A stretch of DNA of 56,240 nt, taken from the NCBI RefSeq assembly GCF_000455285.1, contig NZ_HG005290.1:225814-282053 (forward strand). Reading direction: 5' to 3'. Below, in pieces: positions 35,501-43,963 of the stretch (position 1 is its first letter; each line of letters opens with the position of its first letter). The translations under genes were made by a program, and so were the position numbers. The notes under the pieces were generated by a model, which made no database searches, was not told where the DNA came from, and saw nothing but the letters and a program-made list of their open reading frames with translations. The DNA comes from Candidatus Stoquefichus massiliensis AP9 (GTDB lineage Bacteria; Bacillota_I; Bacilli_A; Erysipelotrichales; Coprobacillaceae).

Positions 35501-36089
35501 TATCAAGTAAACTTTCAAGAACTTCATAATCCATAACCTCAACTTTTTGAATTTCATGAGATGTTCTAAATCCATCGAAGAAATGAATAACAGGCACACT
35601 TGCTTTAATTGCAGTTAAGTGAGCAATACCACCTAAATCCATAACTTCTTGAACACTATGAGAACAAATCATAGGTGCTCCAACTTGGCGACAAGCATAA
35701 ACGTCTTGATGATCACCAAAAATATTTAACGCACGTGTTGCAAGCGCTCTTGCTGCCACGTGGAATACACCAGGTAACAATTCACCTTGAATTTTGTATA
35801 GGTTTGGAATCATCAATAACAAACCTTGTGATGCAGTAAATGTTGTTGCTAAAGCACCACCTTGTAAAGCCCCATGAACAGCTCCAGCAGCCCCAGCTTC
35901 AGATTGCATTTCAATAACATTTACAGCAGACCCAAAAATATTCTTCATCCCTTGAGCAGCCCAAGTTTCGGCATTTTCAGCCATTGGAGAAGATGGGGTA
36001 ATTGGATAGATACTTGCAACTTCACTAAATGCATATGCTACATGAGCAGCAGCAGTATTCCCATCCATAGATAAATACTTTTTAGACAT
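32571..36089 (-). CDS. nifJ: Pyruvate:ferredoxin (flavodoxin) oxidoreductase
   Basis: A single-chain PFOR of 1172 residues. It oxidises pyruvate with CoA to acetyl-CoA and CO2, reducing ferredoxin. Domains in order: the pyruvate-binding domain at the N-terminus (YPITPSSPMAE), domain II, the gamma domain, two 4Fe-4S clusters (CIQCNNCVMVCPH and CVGCGLCVTECPG), the third-cluster Cys near SGACGGCGETPYYR, and the TPP site GGDGWAYDIGYGG with DTEVYSNTGGQ. All are present. AGGAGG precedes the ATG. It is monocistronic with its own promoter (36115-36143) and terminator. Enzymes of this type are oxygen-sensitive, fitting an anaerobe. Confidence 0.98.
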   Translation of the reverse strand: MSKKYLSMDGNTAAAHVAYAFSEVASIYPITPSSPMAENAETWAAQGMKNIFGSAVNVIEMQSEAGAAGAVHGALQGGALATTFTASQGLLLMIPNLYKIQGELLPGVFHVAARALATRALNIFGDHQDVYACRQVGAPMICSHSVQEVMDLGGIAHLTAIKASVPVIHFFDGFRTSHEIQKVEVMDYEVLESLLDKEALKKFKANALNPHTNPVERGGAENDDIYFQGREAQNKHYEAVVEIAADYMKKVSDITGREYAPFTYYGAHDADRIIVAMGSVTETIKETIDELVKHGEKVGLVKVHLYRPFSPKYLLNVLPETVKKVAVLDRTKEMGATGEPLYLDVVSVLKDKDIEVIGGRYGMGSKDTTPRQIKAVYDHLNEEKPFTSFTIGINDDVTHLSLKEDPDFTVDADYTSCLFYGLGSDGTVSANKSAIKIIGDNTDLYSQAYFAYDSKKAGGATRSNLRFGHTPIRATYYVNNADFVSCSLDNYVVKFDMLKNLKKGGTFLLNTEFDEKDIVDYLPNRLKKQLADKNAKFYIINANKIAAEIGMGRRTNTILQSAFFALNPQILPIEKSVEYMKAMAKKTYGKKGDAIVELNYKAIDAGKDAIVEVPVDAAWSQLTVNETRQRTGDDHFDNFVSPINSLDGYDLPVSAFMDKLDGTMQSGVALKEKRAIAVEVPRWEKENCIQCNNCVMVCPHATIRAFLLNDEEMNALPEDIHDDVLKPIGKNVEGLVYRIQVSPDNCVGCGLCVTECPGKAGKKALTMVPVKEELDHAPLADYMYTKVSYKADRYPLTTVKGVGFMRPYFEVSGACGGCGETPYYRLVSQLFGQDMRIANATGCSSIYSGSTPSTPCTVDENGQGPAWANSLFEDNAEYGYGMKLAENYMAKRILEIIRDNKADCEAELQEVLTQYEGVKGQRVEERKLYDQLVSLVEASKCEGIKELLDMKGELITKSQWIIGGDGWAYDIGYGGVDHVLANDQNVNILVLDTEVYSNTGGQSSKSSQAGSIAKFTAGGKAASKKDLAQIAMAYGHVYVAQVAMGANPMQTIKAIKEAEAYDGPSLIIAYAPCIEHGIKGGLANHQQEQKRAVECGYFNLLRYDPRLEDQGKNPLQVDSKEPDFTKFKDFLLNENRFAMLSKVNPEHAEELMEKCEKDAKKRRARLDVMVAE

Positions 36090-36114
36090 AATTTTCTTTC
36101 CTCCTATATCTTAT

Positions 36115-36143
36115 AGTATACTCTTCTTTCAATAAAATTTCCA
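36115..36143 (-). promoter_or_regulatory. Promoter of the PFOR gene
   Basis: -35 TGGAAA (rc of 36138-36143), 17 bases, -10 TATACT (rc of 36115-36120). Confidence 0.6.
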
Positions 36144-36157
36144 TATCTATTCTTTAT

Positions 36158-36170
36158 TTTCCATTGGAAA
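36158..36170. promoter_or_regulatory. Palindrome in the shared PFOR/PFP promoter region
   Basis: TTTCCATTGGAAA, a perfect odd palindrome between the two divergent promoters, with a TTTCCAT half-site at 36138-36144 over the PFOR -35. It may be an operator for a common regulator; no known consensus fits. Confidence 0.35.
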
Positions 36171-36177
36171 TATATGT

Positions 36178-36206
36178 TGAAAATCATAACCTTCCTAACA
36201 TATCAT
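36178..36206 (+). promoter_or_regulatory. Promoter of the PPi-PFK gene
   Basis: -35 TTGAAA (36178-36183), 17 bases, -10 TATCAT (36201-36206). Confidence 0.55.
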
Positions 36207-36284
36207 AAGAATTTACATTATAGACTTTTTTTATATATCAAAAAATGTTAGAATATGATGGAAATTAAGCGAAGGAGTCAACTC

Positions 36285-37526
36285 ATGAAAAAAAGAAACT
36301 GTTTTATTGGACAATCTGGTGGTCCAACTGCTGCTATTAATGCATCTTTAGCTGGAATTATTGCTGAATGTATTGATAGTAATCAATTTGAACATGTTTA
36401 TGGAATGATTAATGGAATCAAAGGCTTATTAGAACATAAATACATGGATTTGTTAGATGTTTTTAATACAGAGGAACAAATTCGTCATCTCAAACATTCA
36501 CCAGCTATGTATTTAGGATCTTGTCGCTATAAATTACCTACATATCAAGAAGATCCACAAACTTATGAATCTTTATTTCACACTTTTGAAAAATTAAATA
36601 TTACTGATTTTTATTATATTGGTGGAAATGATTCAATGGATACCGTTGCTAAGCTTTCTGTTTATGCTAGTACAATTCATTCAACTATACGTTTCATTGG
36701 TATCCCTAAAACAATTGATAATGATTTAATGGGAACTGATCATACACCTGGTTTTGGTTCAGCAGCAAAGTATGTCGCAACTTCAATGTTAGAAATAGCC
36801 TATGATAGTTCTATCTACAAACTTAATGCTGTTACAATTGTTGAAATCATGGGGCGTAATGCTGGCTGGTTAACAGCTGCAAGTGCACTTGCAAGAACAG
36901 CGTATAATGACGCTCCTGATCTTATCTATTTACCTGAAGTTCCTTTTAATCAAGAAAACTTTCTTAATGATATTCGTGAAGTCTTTAAAAAGAAACGTAG
37001 TGTCATTATTGCTGTAAGTGAAGGTATAAAAAATGAAAATGGTCAATTTTTAGATTCTGATTCTAAATATGCAAAACGTGATGCTTTTGGCCATATTCTT
37101 CATTCTGGAACAGGGAAAGTTTTAGAAACAATGGTTTATCAGGAATTTAAATGTAAAGTGAGAAGCATCGAATTAAATGTCTTACAGCGTTGTGCTATGC
37201 ATATTGCATCGGCAGTTGATTTGGATGAGTCATTTGACATTGGACGTTGTGCTGTTCACACATCAATGAGTGGTCAAACAGGTGTAATGATGGTCTTTAA
37301 ACGTACGAATAATTATCCTTATCAGATCGAATGCGAGTATCAGGATGTTACAGAAATTGCCAATCAAGAACAGCGGATTCCAGTACAATGGATTAATAGT
37401 GCACATAATGATATTACTCAGGAACTTTATGAGTATCTTTTTCCACTCATTCAGGGTGAAGTAACAATCCGTTATGAAAATGGCATTCCTCAATATGCCA
37501 ATATCAATCATCTTAAACAAGATTAA
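36285..37526 (+). CDS. pfp: Diphosphate-fructose-6-phosphate 1-phosphotransferase (PPi-type PFK)
   Basis: A 413-residue phosphofructokinase. The PPi-type signature is GGNDS (113-117), where ATP enzymes have GGDGS, and PKTIDND (141-147) carries the lysine typical of PPi-dependent forms. IGQSGGPTAAINASLAG opens the fold, and IVEIMGRNAGWLTAASAL gives the F6P-binding helix. It uses pyrophosphate to make fructose-1,6-bisphosphate reversibly. The Met at 36285 follows GAAGGAG; an upstream Met 30 bases earlier has no such site. It is divergent from PFOR and ends in a bidirectional terminator. Confidence 0.93.
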   Translation: MKKRNCFIGQSGGPTAAINASLAGIIAECIDSNQFEHVYGMINGIKGLLEHKYMDLLDVFNTEEQIRHLKHSPAMYLGSCRYKLPTYQEDPQTYESLFHTFEKLNITDFYYIGGNDSMDTVAKLSVYASTIHSTIRFIGIPKTIDNDLMGTDHTPGFGSAAKYVATSMLEIAYDSSIYKLNAVTIVEIMGRNAGWLTAASALARTAYNDAPDLIYLPEVPFNQENFLNDIREVFKKKRSVIIAVSEGIKNENGQFLDSDSKYAKRDAFGHILHSGTGKVLETMVYQEFKCKVRSIELNVLQRCAMHIASAVDLDESFDIGRCAVHTSMSGQTGVMMVFKRTNNYPYQIECEYQDVTEIANQEQRIPVQWINSAHNDITQELYEYLFPLIQGEVTIRYENGIPQYANINHLKQD

Positions 37527-37548
37527 AAGACTGCAGGGCAGTCTTTTA
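37525..37548. terminator. Bidirectional terminator
   Basis: AAAAGACTG-CAGGG-CAGTCTTTT between convergent pfp and transglutaminase genes; the left arm includes the pfp stop codon. Confidence 0.88.
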
Positions 37549-39705
37549 TTTATAACCAAAAATATATTTGAAAATTAATTTTTTATACAATGGTAAATTT
37601 TGATACACATCTTTAACAAAAATCTGATAGACTTGTTTTATTTGATCTACTTCATCATCTTGAATATGATACTGAGAAAACTGTGCTTTATTTGCCATAT
37701 TTAAAATAGTAGAATCAGTTATCCCTCCAAACCTCAAAATTTTCGTCATACGATGATAATAAAAGATAACTTTTTTATTATTATCATATCTTTTTAATCT
37801 TAAAGACAACCAATGTTTTGTTATAAAACGATAACAAGAAATACTAACAAAAATAATTCCTAGCATAATCATTGCATCTTGATACTTGAGAAACTTTTGA
37901 TACCAAGGAACTGTTTTGACAGTTTTTCTTTCTCCTTCATTTGTTGTGGTAGTCGTTGTTGATGTTGTCTCCTCCTCTGGAGTATTAGGATTTGTCTGTT
38001 GAGATGACCGTGGTCCATCATTGTTCACAATACGATCTAACATTGTTCCAACTTCATTGAGATTAGACTGACCATCACTAGGTGTCATTTCATAAGGAAT
38101 CCATCCCTTACCACTTTCATAGACTTCAATCCAAGCATGAGAACGATAATTACGAATTGTTGCAACACCATCTTCAAAATCGCTGTCTTTTAAGATATAT
38201 CCACGCACATAACGCGTTGGAATCCCTAAACATCTTAACAATAAAGCTCCTGCTGTTGAAAAATGAGTACAACTGCCACGATGATTCTCAAAAAGAAAAT
38301 ATCGAACAAAATCTGTATTAGCAGGTAATGCACCAGCATCTAAATCATACTTTGCTTCTTTAAAAATAGCCTCTTTGACTTGCTCAATGTTCTTATGATA
38401 ATCAGTTAACAATTCTCCTCTTGGAGCATAAGGTTCTTCTACAGAATGTTTTCCTAAAAATGCTTTTAAATCATCTTTTAATTCATCAGAAACATCTAAA
38501 TATTCACGACGAACATAATCTTCATAAGAAGAATGCTGATATGATGCATCTCTCAAATAAACTTGAGTTGGTTCAGTTGTCAAGATATTCATAATGCCTG
38601 TAAATTTCTGATAATAAGAGTCATTAACAATTTCTCTTTGAAAAGATGGAAAATACGGCACGAATTGATACTCTGTATTTTTTGTTGTCTCTATTTCAAC
38701 AGATTGTTCCATAAATGTTCCAAACGATTTCAAATAATTTGTATAATCAATAAGAGATGTTGAATTTTCGGGTGCATTTTCAACAGAATGCCATTTGTTA
38801 TTTTCATAATAAGCTAATGAATATCCTCTTATATATGAACTAAAAGGTTTGCTAGCTTTCACCGTCATAGCAATTCCCTGATTGGTTTGAACGCTATTCG
38901 TTGGTAAAGATCCATCCACACTGGAACTTGTTCCAGTAACATTTTGATTATGAAATAAAGAATCCAAGGCTCCATTATTGATCCAATTATTAATTTGTGA
39001 TAAAACTGAAACAGAACTCTGATTAAATATGGGGTTAGGTTCTAAAAAGATACTTGAGAAAAGTAAAACAATACTTAATACAACTAATAATAATCCTCTA
39101 AGCATCAATTGACCTTTTTGGTACTGTAATATCCATGAAAAAACAAACTGATAAAGAATAAATAAAAGAAAACAATAGCTTGTATAACGTTCTAAAGAAT
39201 GTCTAATGAAAACAGGAAAGAAAAATAGAAATAACAATATACAAATTTTTATTAAGGAATGATGTCTTTGACAAATTAAAGAAATGATCAGATAAATAAT
39301 TGGTATGCCTAATAAGAAAGCAATAATCATTGGTAGAATACTATTTAATTCTTGAACATTCTGAAAAATAATATGAAATTCAAGAAAATAATCATATTTA
39401 ATCGTTGTGATTAACTGATCAATAACGCCTTGAATTGATGAAGAAAATAAAAGAATAGAAAGAAACATTAATAATAGAAAACACATCAAAAGAGAACGAC
39501 GTATCCAAATCATGCCTTTATCAAAATGAAAATAGAAAAAAATACCTAATAATGATAATAACCCTACAGCAAAAATTGACTGAGGTGGAAAATAAAGAGA
39601 ATGAATAAGACCTCCTACGACTCCAACTGTTCCTAATATAATCATTAAACAATCAAAGCATTGAAAAAAAGACGTTTGATATTTTTTTATCATCAATGTT
39701 TTCAT
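37546..39705 (-). CDS. Transglutaminase-like membrane protein (TgpA type)
   Basis: A 719-residue protein with seven or so N-terminal transmembrane helices (about 15-225), an extracytoplasmic domain, a transglutaminase-like core and a C-terminal helix near 605. The catalytic triad is visible: Cys479 in HRGSCTHFS, His523 in RSHAWIEVY, and Glu539 in GWIPYEMTPS where the family usually has Asp. A Thr/Glu-rich linker (about 570-595) precedes the last helix. It is the third gene after MoxR and DUF58, an arrangement found in many bacteria. The substrate is unknown; a surface protein or wall role is likely. Confidence 0.9.
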   Translation of the reverse strand: MKTLMIKKYQTSFFQCFDCLMIILGTVGVVGGLIHSLYFPPQSIFAVGLLSLLGIFFYFHFDKGMIWIRRSLLMCFLLLMFLSILLFSSSIQGVIDQLITTIKYDYFLEFHIIFQNVQELNSILPMIIAFLLGIPIIYLIISLICQRHHSLIKICILLFLFFFPVFIRHSLERYTSYCFLLFILYQFVFSWILQYQKGQLMLRGLLLVVLSIVLLFSSIFLEPNPIFNQSSVSVLSQINNWINNGALDSLFHNQNVTGTSSSVDGSLPTNSVQTNQGIAMTVKASKPFSSYIRGYSLAYYENNKWHSVENAPENSTSLIDYTNYLKSFGTFMEQSVEIETTKNTEYQFVPYFPSFQREIVNDSYYQKFTGIMNILTTEPTQVYLRDASYQHSSYEDYVRREYLDVSDELKDDLKAFLGKHSVEEPYAPRGELLTDYHKNIEQVKEAIFKEAKYDLDAGALPANTDFVRYFLFENHRGSCTHFSTAGALLLRCLGIPTRYVRGYILKDSDFEDGVATIRNYRSHAWIEVYESGKGWIPYEMTPSDGQSNLNEVGTMLDRIVNNDGPRSSQQTNPNTPEEETTSTTTTTTNEGERKTVKTVPWYQKFLKYQDAMIMLGIIFVSISCYRFITKHWLSLRLKRYDNNKKVIFYYHRMTKILRFGGITDSTILNMANKAQFSQYHIQDDEVDQIKQVYQIFVKDVYQNLPLYKKLIFKYIFGYK

Positions 39706-40673
39706 GACTGATACACCTCTATTTTCTTTCCTTGAATCATATAAATATTCTGATGTTTTTCAACGAAATCAAAATGATCTACTGGTGTTTTCATTATCTT
39801 TTTCAATACATCCTTCAATTGATCTATATGTGCTATATATTCATTATGTACTGGCAAATCTAAATATTGAGGTATAAGAACTTCAAATGGCACATGTCGT
39901 TTCAATAAATCTTGACATAATGAGTAGAAAAGATCAAATTGCTGATCATTATAATCATCATTTTCTTGATAAAGTACAGCAATTGTAATACGTTTAATAA
40001 TTGGCTGACTTCCCACTTTCACTAATAATTCATTCTTCTTTAAAGATGCTTTCCAATGAATATGTCTTAAAGAATCATCTTCATTATAATTTCTCAATTC
40101 ATAAATTTCTGAATAATCATCACCACCATGATGCGGAGCATATTCTACTGCATCATAATGTTCCTGAAAAGTTTCTAATAAAGATAGTGAGACTTGCTTA
40201 TAGTTTGGAAATACATAAAGCGAGAAAGATTCATGAGATATAGACTGATGAGAAAAGCAACGTAAAATATCATAACAATGAAGAACTTTAAGACGAATTG
40301 TATAATAGCCACAATGTGGTAAAGTGAGCATATCCATTGCCATTTCATCCAATAAAGTTACTTTCTTTACACTAACACATTGATGAAAAATATCTATAAT
40401 TTCATATTCGACATTAATTTGACCACAGTGAATATATAAGTCATCCAATCTTCGAAAAGTTAAATAAATATGTTCATTGCGATTCACAATATGTTCATCA
40501 CAATGTAAACTCACTTGTGTGTGATACATTGCATTTAAACTAACTAGCCATAAAAAGAGAATCATGAAACAAAATAGAAAAAATAATAAAAACGGAAAAT
40601 ATCCTAGTGTTAAACTCCATAAACCAAATAAAAGTAGACAAACACAAACATATTTCAAAAGACTTTTGATCAT
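39702..40673 (-). CDS. DUF58-domain protein
   Basis: A 323-residue protein with two N-terminal hydrophobic segments (about 8-45), then a beta domain and the DUF58 signature GGDDYSEIYELRNYNEDD, with RHIHWKASLKKNELLVKV (usually D-x-R-Y-x-GD-x-R-x-I-x-WK). DUF58 proteins carry a vWA-like fold and are the usual partner of MoxR ATPases. It overlaps both neighbours by four bases, typical of coupled translation in a MoxR-DUF58-transglutaminase operon. Confidence 0.9.
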   Translation of the reverse strand: MIKSLLKYVCVCLLLFGLWSLTLGYFPFLLFFLFCFMILFLWLVSLNAMYHTQVSLHCDEHIVNRNEHIYLTFRRLDDLYIHCGQINVEYEIIDIFHQCVSVKKVTLLDEMAMDMLTLPHCGYYTIRLKVLHCYDILRCFSHQSISHESFSLYVFPNYKQVSLSLLETFQEHYDAVEYAPHHGGDDYSEIYELRNYNEDDSLRHIHWKASLKKNELLVKVGSQPIIKRITIAVLYQENDDYNDQQFDLFYSLCQDLLKRHVPFEVLIPQYLDLPVHNEYIAHIDQLKDVLKKIMKTPVDHFDFVEKHQNIYMIQGKKIEVYQS

Positions 40674-41602
40674 ATCTTTATACCTGGTGCTGGGATTCTC
40701 TCAAGAATATCTTGTACTATAGCTTCTGCAGATGATTCTTTGAGTTTAGCATCGTAATTTAAGATTAATCGATGGGCAATAGTCATAACAGCAACCGCCT
40801 TAACATCTTCTGGAACAACGTAATCTCTTGATTTCATAAAAGCACAAACTTTTGATAATTTCATTAAAGATAAAGATCCTCTTGGTGATGCTCCTTGTAA
40901 AACAAGTTCATGATGGCGTGTGGCATCAATTAATGCAACAATGTAGTAATAGATTTCATCACTTATATAAACTTGATCTATTTGTTTTTGATATTCTATA
41001 ACACGCTCAGGTGTCAAAATAGCATGAATGAGATTTAATGGATTAGTTGTTTGTCGAGACTTCATAATCTCCACTTCATCATTGATAGAAGGATAACCTA
41101 AACTTAAACGAGTCATAAAACGATCTAATTGAGAATCTGGCAATAATTGTGTCCCTGCTGACCCAAACGGATTCTGTGTTGCAATAACAAAAAATGGTTG
41201 CGGTAGTTCATAAGTTACCCCATCAACTGTCATCTTTCCTTCTTCCATGAGTTCTAGTAATGCTGCCTGTGTTTTACTTGATGTTCTATTGATTTCATCT
41301 GCTAACAAAAGATGACACATTGCAATTCCAGGTTTATACTCAAAAACGTTTTTTTGCGGATTATACATAGTAAAGCCAACAATATCACTAGGCATAACAT
41401 CAGTTGTCAGCTGAACACGATGATAATCTAACTGTACACTTTTAGATAATGCTAAAGCAAGATTTGTTTTTCCCACACCAGGAATATCTTCTAATAAAAT
41501 ATGTCCTCTTGCAAGCATTGTCATTATAACTTTTTCAACCACTTCATCTTTTCCTATAACTGCTTTTTTTATTTCATTGATAACATTTTTAATTTCTTCC
41601 AT
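40670..41602 (-). CDS. MoxR-family AAA+ ATPase
   Basis: A 310-residue AAA+ ATPase with Walker A DIPGVGKTNL (41-46 core), Walker B CHLLLADEINRTSSKTQAALLELMEEGKM, sensor 1 VIATQNP, and arginine finger DRFMTRL. MoxR proteins act as chaperones for metal insertion or complex assembly. It is the first gene of the operon: AGGAG precedes the ATG, with a promoter at 41625-41653. The C-terminal GASPRGSL region is intact. Confidence 0.94.
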   Translation of the reverse strand: MEEIKNVINEIKKAVIGKDEVVEKVIMTMLARGHILLEDIPGVGKTNLALALSKSVQLDYHRVQLTTDVMPSDIVGFTMYNPQKNVFEYKPGIAMCHLLLADEINRTSSKTQAALLELMEEGKMTVDGVTYELPQPFFVIATQNPFGSAGTQLLPDSQLDRFMTRLSLGYPSINDEVEIMKSRQTTNPLNLIHAILTPERVIEYQKQIDQVYISDEIYYYIVALIDATRHHELVLQGASPRGSLSLMKLSKVCAFMKSRDYVVPEDVKAVAVMTIAHRLILNYDAKLKESSAEAIVQDILERIPAPGIKI

Positions 41603-41624
41603 AATTTCAACTCCTACACTTTTA

Positions 41625-41653
41625 AGTATAACCGATAATAGGAGCTTTGAAAA
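41625..41653 (-). promoter_or_regulatory. Promoter of the moxR operon
   Basis: -35 TTTTCA (rc of 41648-41653), 17 bases, -10 TATACT (rc of 41625-41630). Confidence 0.5.
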
Positions 41654-41674
41654 TAGTTATGTGAAAATTAATAC

Positions 41675-41700
41675 AAAAGAAACCAGAGCACTCTGGTTTC
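41675..41700 (-). terminator. Terminator of the ABC exporter operon
   Basis: GAAACCAGAG/CTCTGGTTTC (41679-41700) with a two-base gap, then TTTTG on the minus strand. Confidence 0.85.
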
Positions 41701-41708
41701 AAAATAAA

Positions 41709-42860
41709 TTACTTTTTCAACTGAAAACGACTAATGAATTGTGTAAAGAAATAAAAACCTATCCCAAATAAAACAATTATTCCCATATTCATAAAGACTG
41801 GAAATAGATCAGTCATAGTATATTGTGATAACTGTGCAATCTGATTATTACCAGTTATGAACCAATACGTTGGTGTTAACTTTGCAATATTTAAAACAAA
41901 CGGAGCAAGAAATTCTTGAGGAACAAAAACGCCAGCAATAAAGCTTGTTCCTAAACTCACAACAGTAGAAATCATACTTATTGCTTCTCTTTCATGAGTC
42001 AGTTTTGTTAAGAAAAAACTAAATATCAAAACAAATATAGTAAAAACAAATGAATTGAGAACAAGTAGTAAACCAGGTATTGAACACATTGCTTTTTGAT
42101 ATAATAGAAAACTTATCATAACATAGAACAACCAGATACCAAGTGTAACAACAACATTTCCTAATAATAATTGACGGTTAAAACTTTGATATGAAACACA
42201 TGATATGAGATGGCGACGATGTATTTTATCCTCACAAAAAGATATCATGACCATTGATATGACAACAATAATAATCGCAAGAAGGCTATAATTTGAAAAA
42301 TTATAAAAATATCTTGCTTGACTTATTTGTCCATCATGATTTTCATTAAGCATTGTTACTTGAGTATGAATATTCAAATCATCTTGAATATAATGAGTTA
42401 AATCATGACTGCTTATACCAGCAGATAAATAGAGTTGTGCTGTATTCAAGAATCTATTCATGAGTGTCTTTGAATAAGTTGCTGAAGTAGAATCAGGAAC
42501 TTCCATTGTTTGAATTTTAATATCCTTCCCATTTAAAAAATCATCTGTAAAATTCTTAGGAATAATCATAATATAATCAACTTTTCTAAAGAAGAGTGCA
42601 TCCCGTAATTGATCATCAGAATCTTCTAATTCAACATATTGAGCATGGGTTTGAACATACTTTTGAAAAGTCTGAATAAGTTCTGTATCCTGGTCATGAT
42701 TAATAAGAGCAATAGAACTTTGACTTGTCACAAAACTCTGACTTTGTTGTGATCCACTTACTGTTGTCATGATAGCAATCGCTATAAATATAAGTGTATA
42801 AAGAATAATTGTAGAAAGAAAAGAACGTGTAACCTTTAGATAATTTTTAAAGACTATCAT
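41709..42860 (-). CDS. ABC-2 type permease, subunit 2
   Basis: A 383-residue ABC-2 membrane protein: one N-terminal helix (about 17-37), a large extracytoplasmic domain, then five to six helices in the C-terminal half, including the segment GTSFIAGVFVPQEFLAPF typical of the family. It pairs with the preceding permease (14-base overlap) and the ATPase to form an exporter. The C-terminal sequence ends FISRFQLKK. Substrate class (drug, bacteriocin, lipid) is not readable from sequence. Confidence 0.87.
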   Translation of the reverse strand: MIVFKNYLKVTRSFLSTIILYTLIFIAIAIMTTVSGSQQSQSFVTSQSSIALINHDQDTELIQTFQKYVQTHAQYVELEDSDDQLRDALFFRKVDYIMIIPKNFTDDFLNGKDIKIQTMEVPDSTSATYSKTLMNRFLNTAQLYLSAGISSHDLTHYIQDDLNIHTQVTMLNENHDGQISQARYFYNFSNYSLLAIIIVVISMVMISFCEDKIHRRHLISCVSYQSFNRQLLLGNVVVTLGIWLFYVMISFLLYQKAMCSIPGLLLVLNSFVFTIFVLIFSFFLTKLTHEREAISMISTVVSLGTSFIAGVFVPQEFLAPFVLNIAKLTPTYWFITGNNQIAQLSQYTMTDLFPVFMNMGIIVLFGIGFYFFTQFISRFQLKK

Positions 42861-43962
42861 ATTTTTTCCTCCTTGATATGAGTATTGAAGTTATTCCTAA
42901 AATAAAGACCATAACGATTAGTAAAGCAATATTAAAAAAGAATCTTTCATAAGTTGGATAGTAATATAAAGCATACAATGCATCTGTGATGAGACTAACA
43001 GGATTCATATAACTTAAAATCGGAACATATTCCTGAATCAAATATTTTAAATCAACTATCATCATTCCAGATAAGAATGAACAAAACAATGAAACTGAAG
43101 TTAATATAGAAATCTTCGTATTTTCTTTACATTTCAACAAAGTTCCAATCAGCTGACCTATTATAATTCCAAGTAAACTACCAATTGCCATTAGAATAAA
43201 TATATAAAGTGAATGATCTCCAAATGCTATATTTAAACCGTAATAAAGATATGCAAACAAAATAATCATTGCACAATATTGACATAGAAAAGCAGCAATA
43301 ACACCTGTCAACATTATACGAATTTTAGATATCGGTGAAACTTGAACGCGTGTTCCCTGTCTTGATAAATTAGCTTCTTGATTTGTTGATACACGAAGTC
43401 CCCAAAATCCACCATACATACACGTCATCCCTATAAGAGTATAAAAGTAAACGACTGTAACATCTAAAGATGAAATTCTTTGACTTTGAAAGAAGTCCTG
43501 TTGAATATTATGCTGGATAAGTTGACCCATAACTTGAGGATTGAATGAAGCAATATTTTTCATTGATTGTTTGGTCTGTAAATATGTATCCATAACACTT
43601 TGAACAATCGTTTGTGATATGCCATTATCATTAACTACTAATTCAAGTTCTTCATCAACAAGCATATAACCTGTAATTACTTTATCTTTAAGCATTTCTT
43701 GAGCTTTAGAAACAGATACATATTGTATATTGAGTAATTGATCTTTGTTTTCCTTTGATAATTCATCTAATAGTGATTGAAAAGATTGATCTTCTTTTTG
43801 GATAACAACAGCAACATCAATAGGATCAAAACTATCAGCACTATTTAATTTTGAAAAAGCCAGATTAAAGAATGTTGCTAAAATCAAAGGAAAAGCAAAT
43901 GTCCAAAATAACATAGGTTTATTTCTTAATAATAATTTTAATTGATATATAAATATTTGCAT
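42847..43962 (-). CDS. ABC-2 type permease, subunit 1
   Basis: A 371-residue ABC-2 membrane protein with an N-terminal helix after LKLLLRNKPMLFWTFAFP, an extracytoplasmic domain of about 140 residues and six C-terminal helices, including LFCSFLSGMMIVDLKYLI. Both permeases share the same architecture, so the exporter is a heterodimer. It starts one base after the ATPase stop region and overlaps the second permease by 14 bases. Confidence 0.87.
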   Translation of the reverse strand: MQIFIYQLKLLLRNKPMLFWTFAFPLILATFFNLAFSKLNSADSFDPIDVAVVIQKEDQSFQSLLDELSKENKDQLLNIQYVSVSKAQEMLKDKVITGYMLVDEELELVVNDNGISQTIVQSVMDTYLQTKQSMKNIASFNPQVMGQLIQHNIQQDFFQSQRISSLDVTVVYFYTLIGMTCMYGGFWGLRVSTNQEANLSRQGTRVQVSPISKIRIMLTGVIAAFLCQYCAMIILFAYLYYGLNIAFGDHSLYIFILMAIGSLLGIIIGQLIGTLLKCKENTKISILTSVSLFCSFLSGMMIVDLKYLIQEYVPILSYMNPVSLITDALYALYYYPTYERFFFNIALLIVMVFILGITSILISRRKKYDSL

Positions 43963-43963
43963 T

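Noticed and set aside
36255-36284. Upstream start for the PPi-PFK (ten extra residues)
   Set aside because: No ribosome site before it; the Met at 36285 has GAAGGAG and begins the fold directly.
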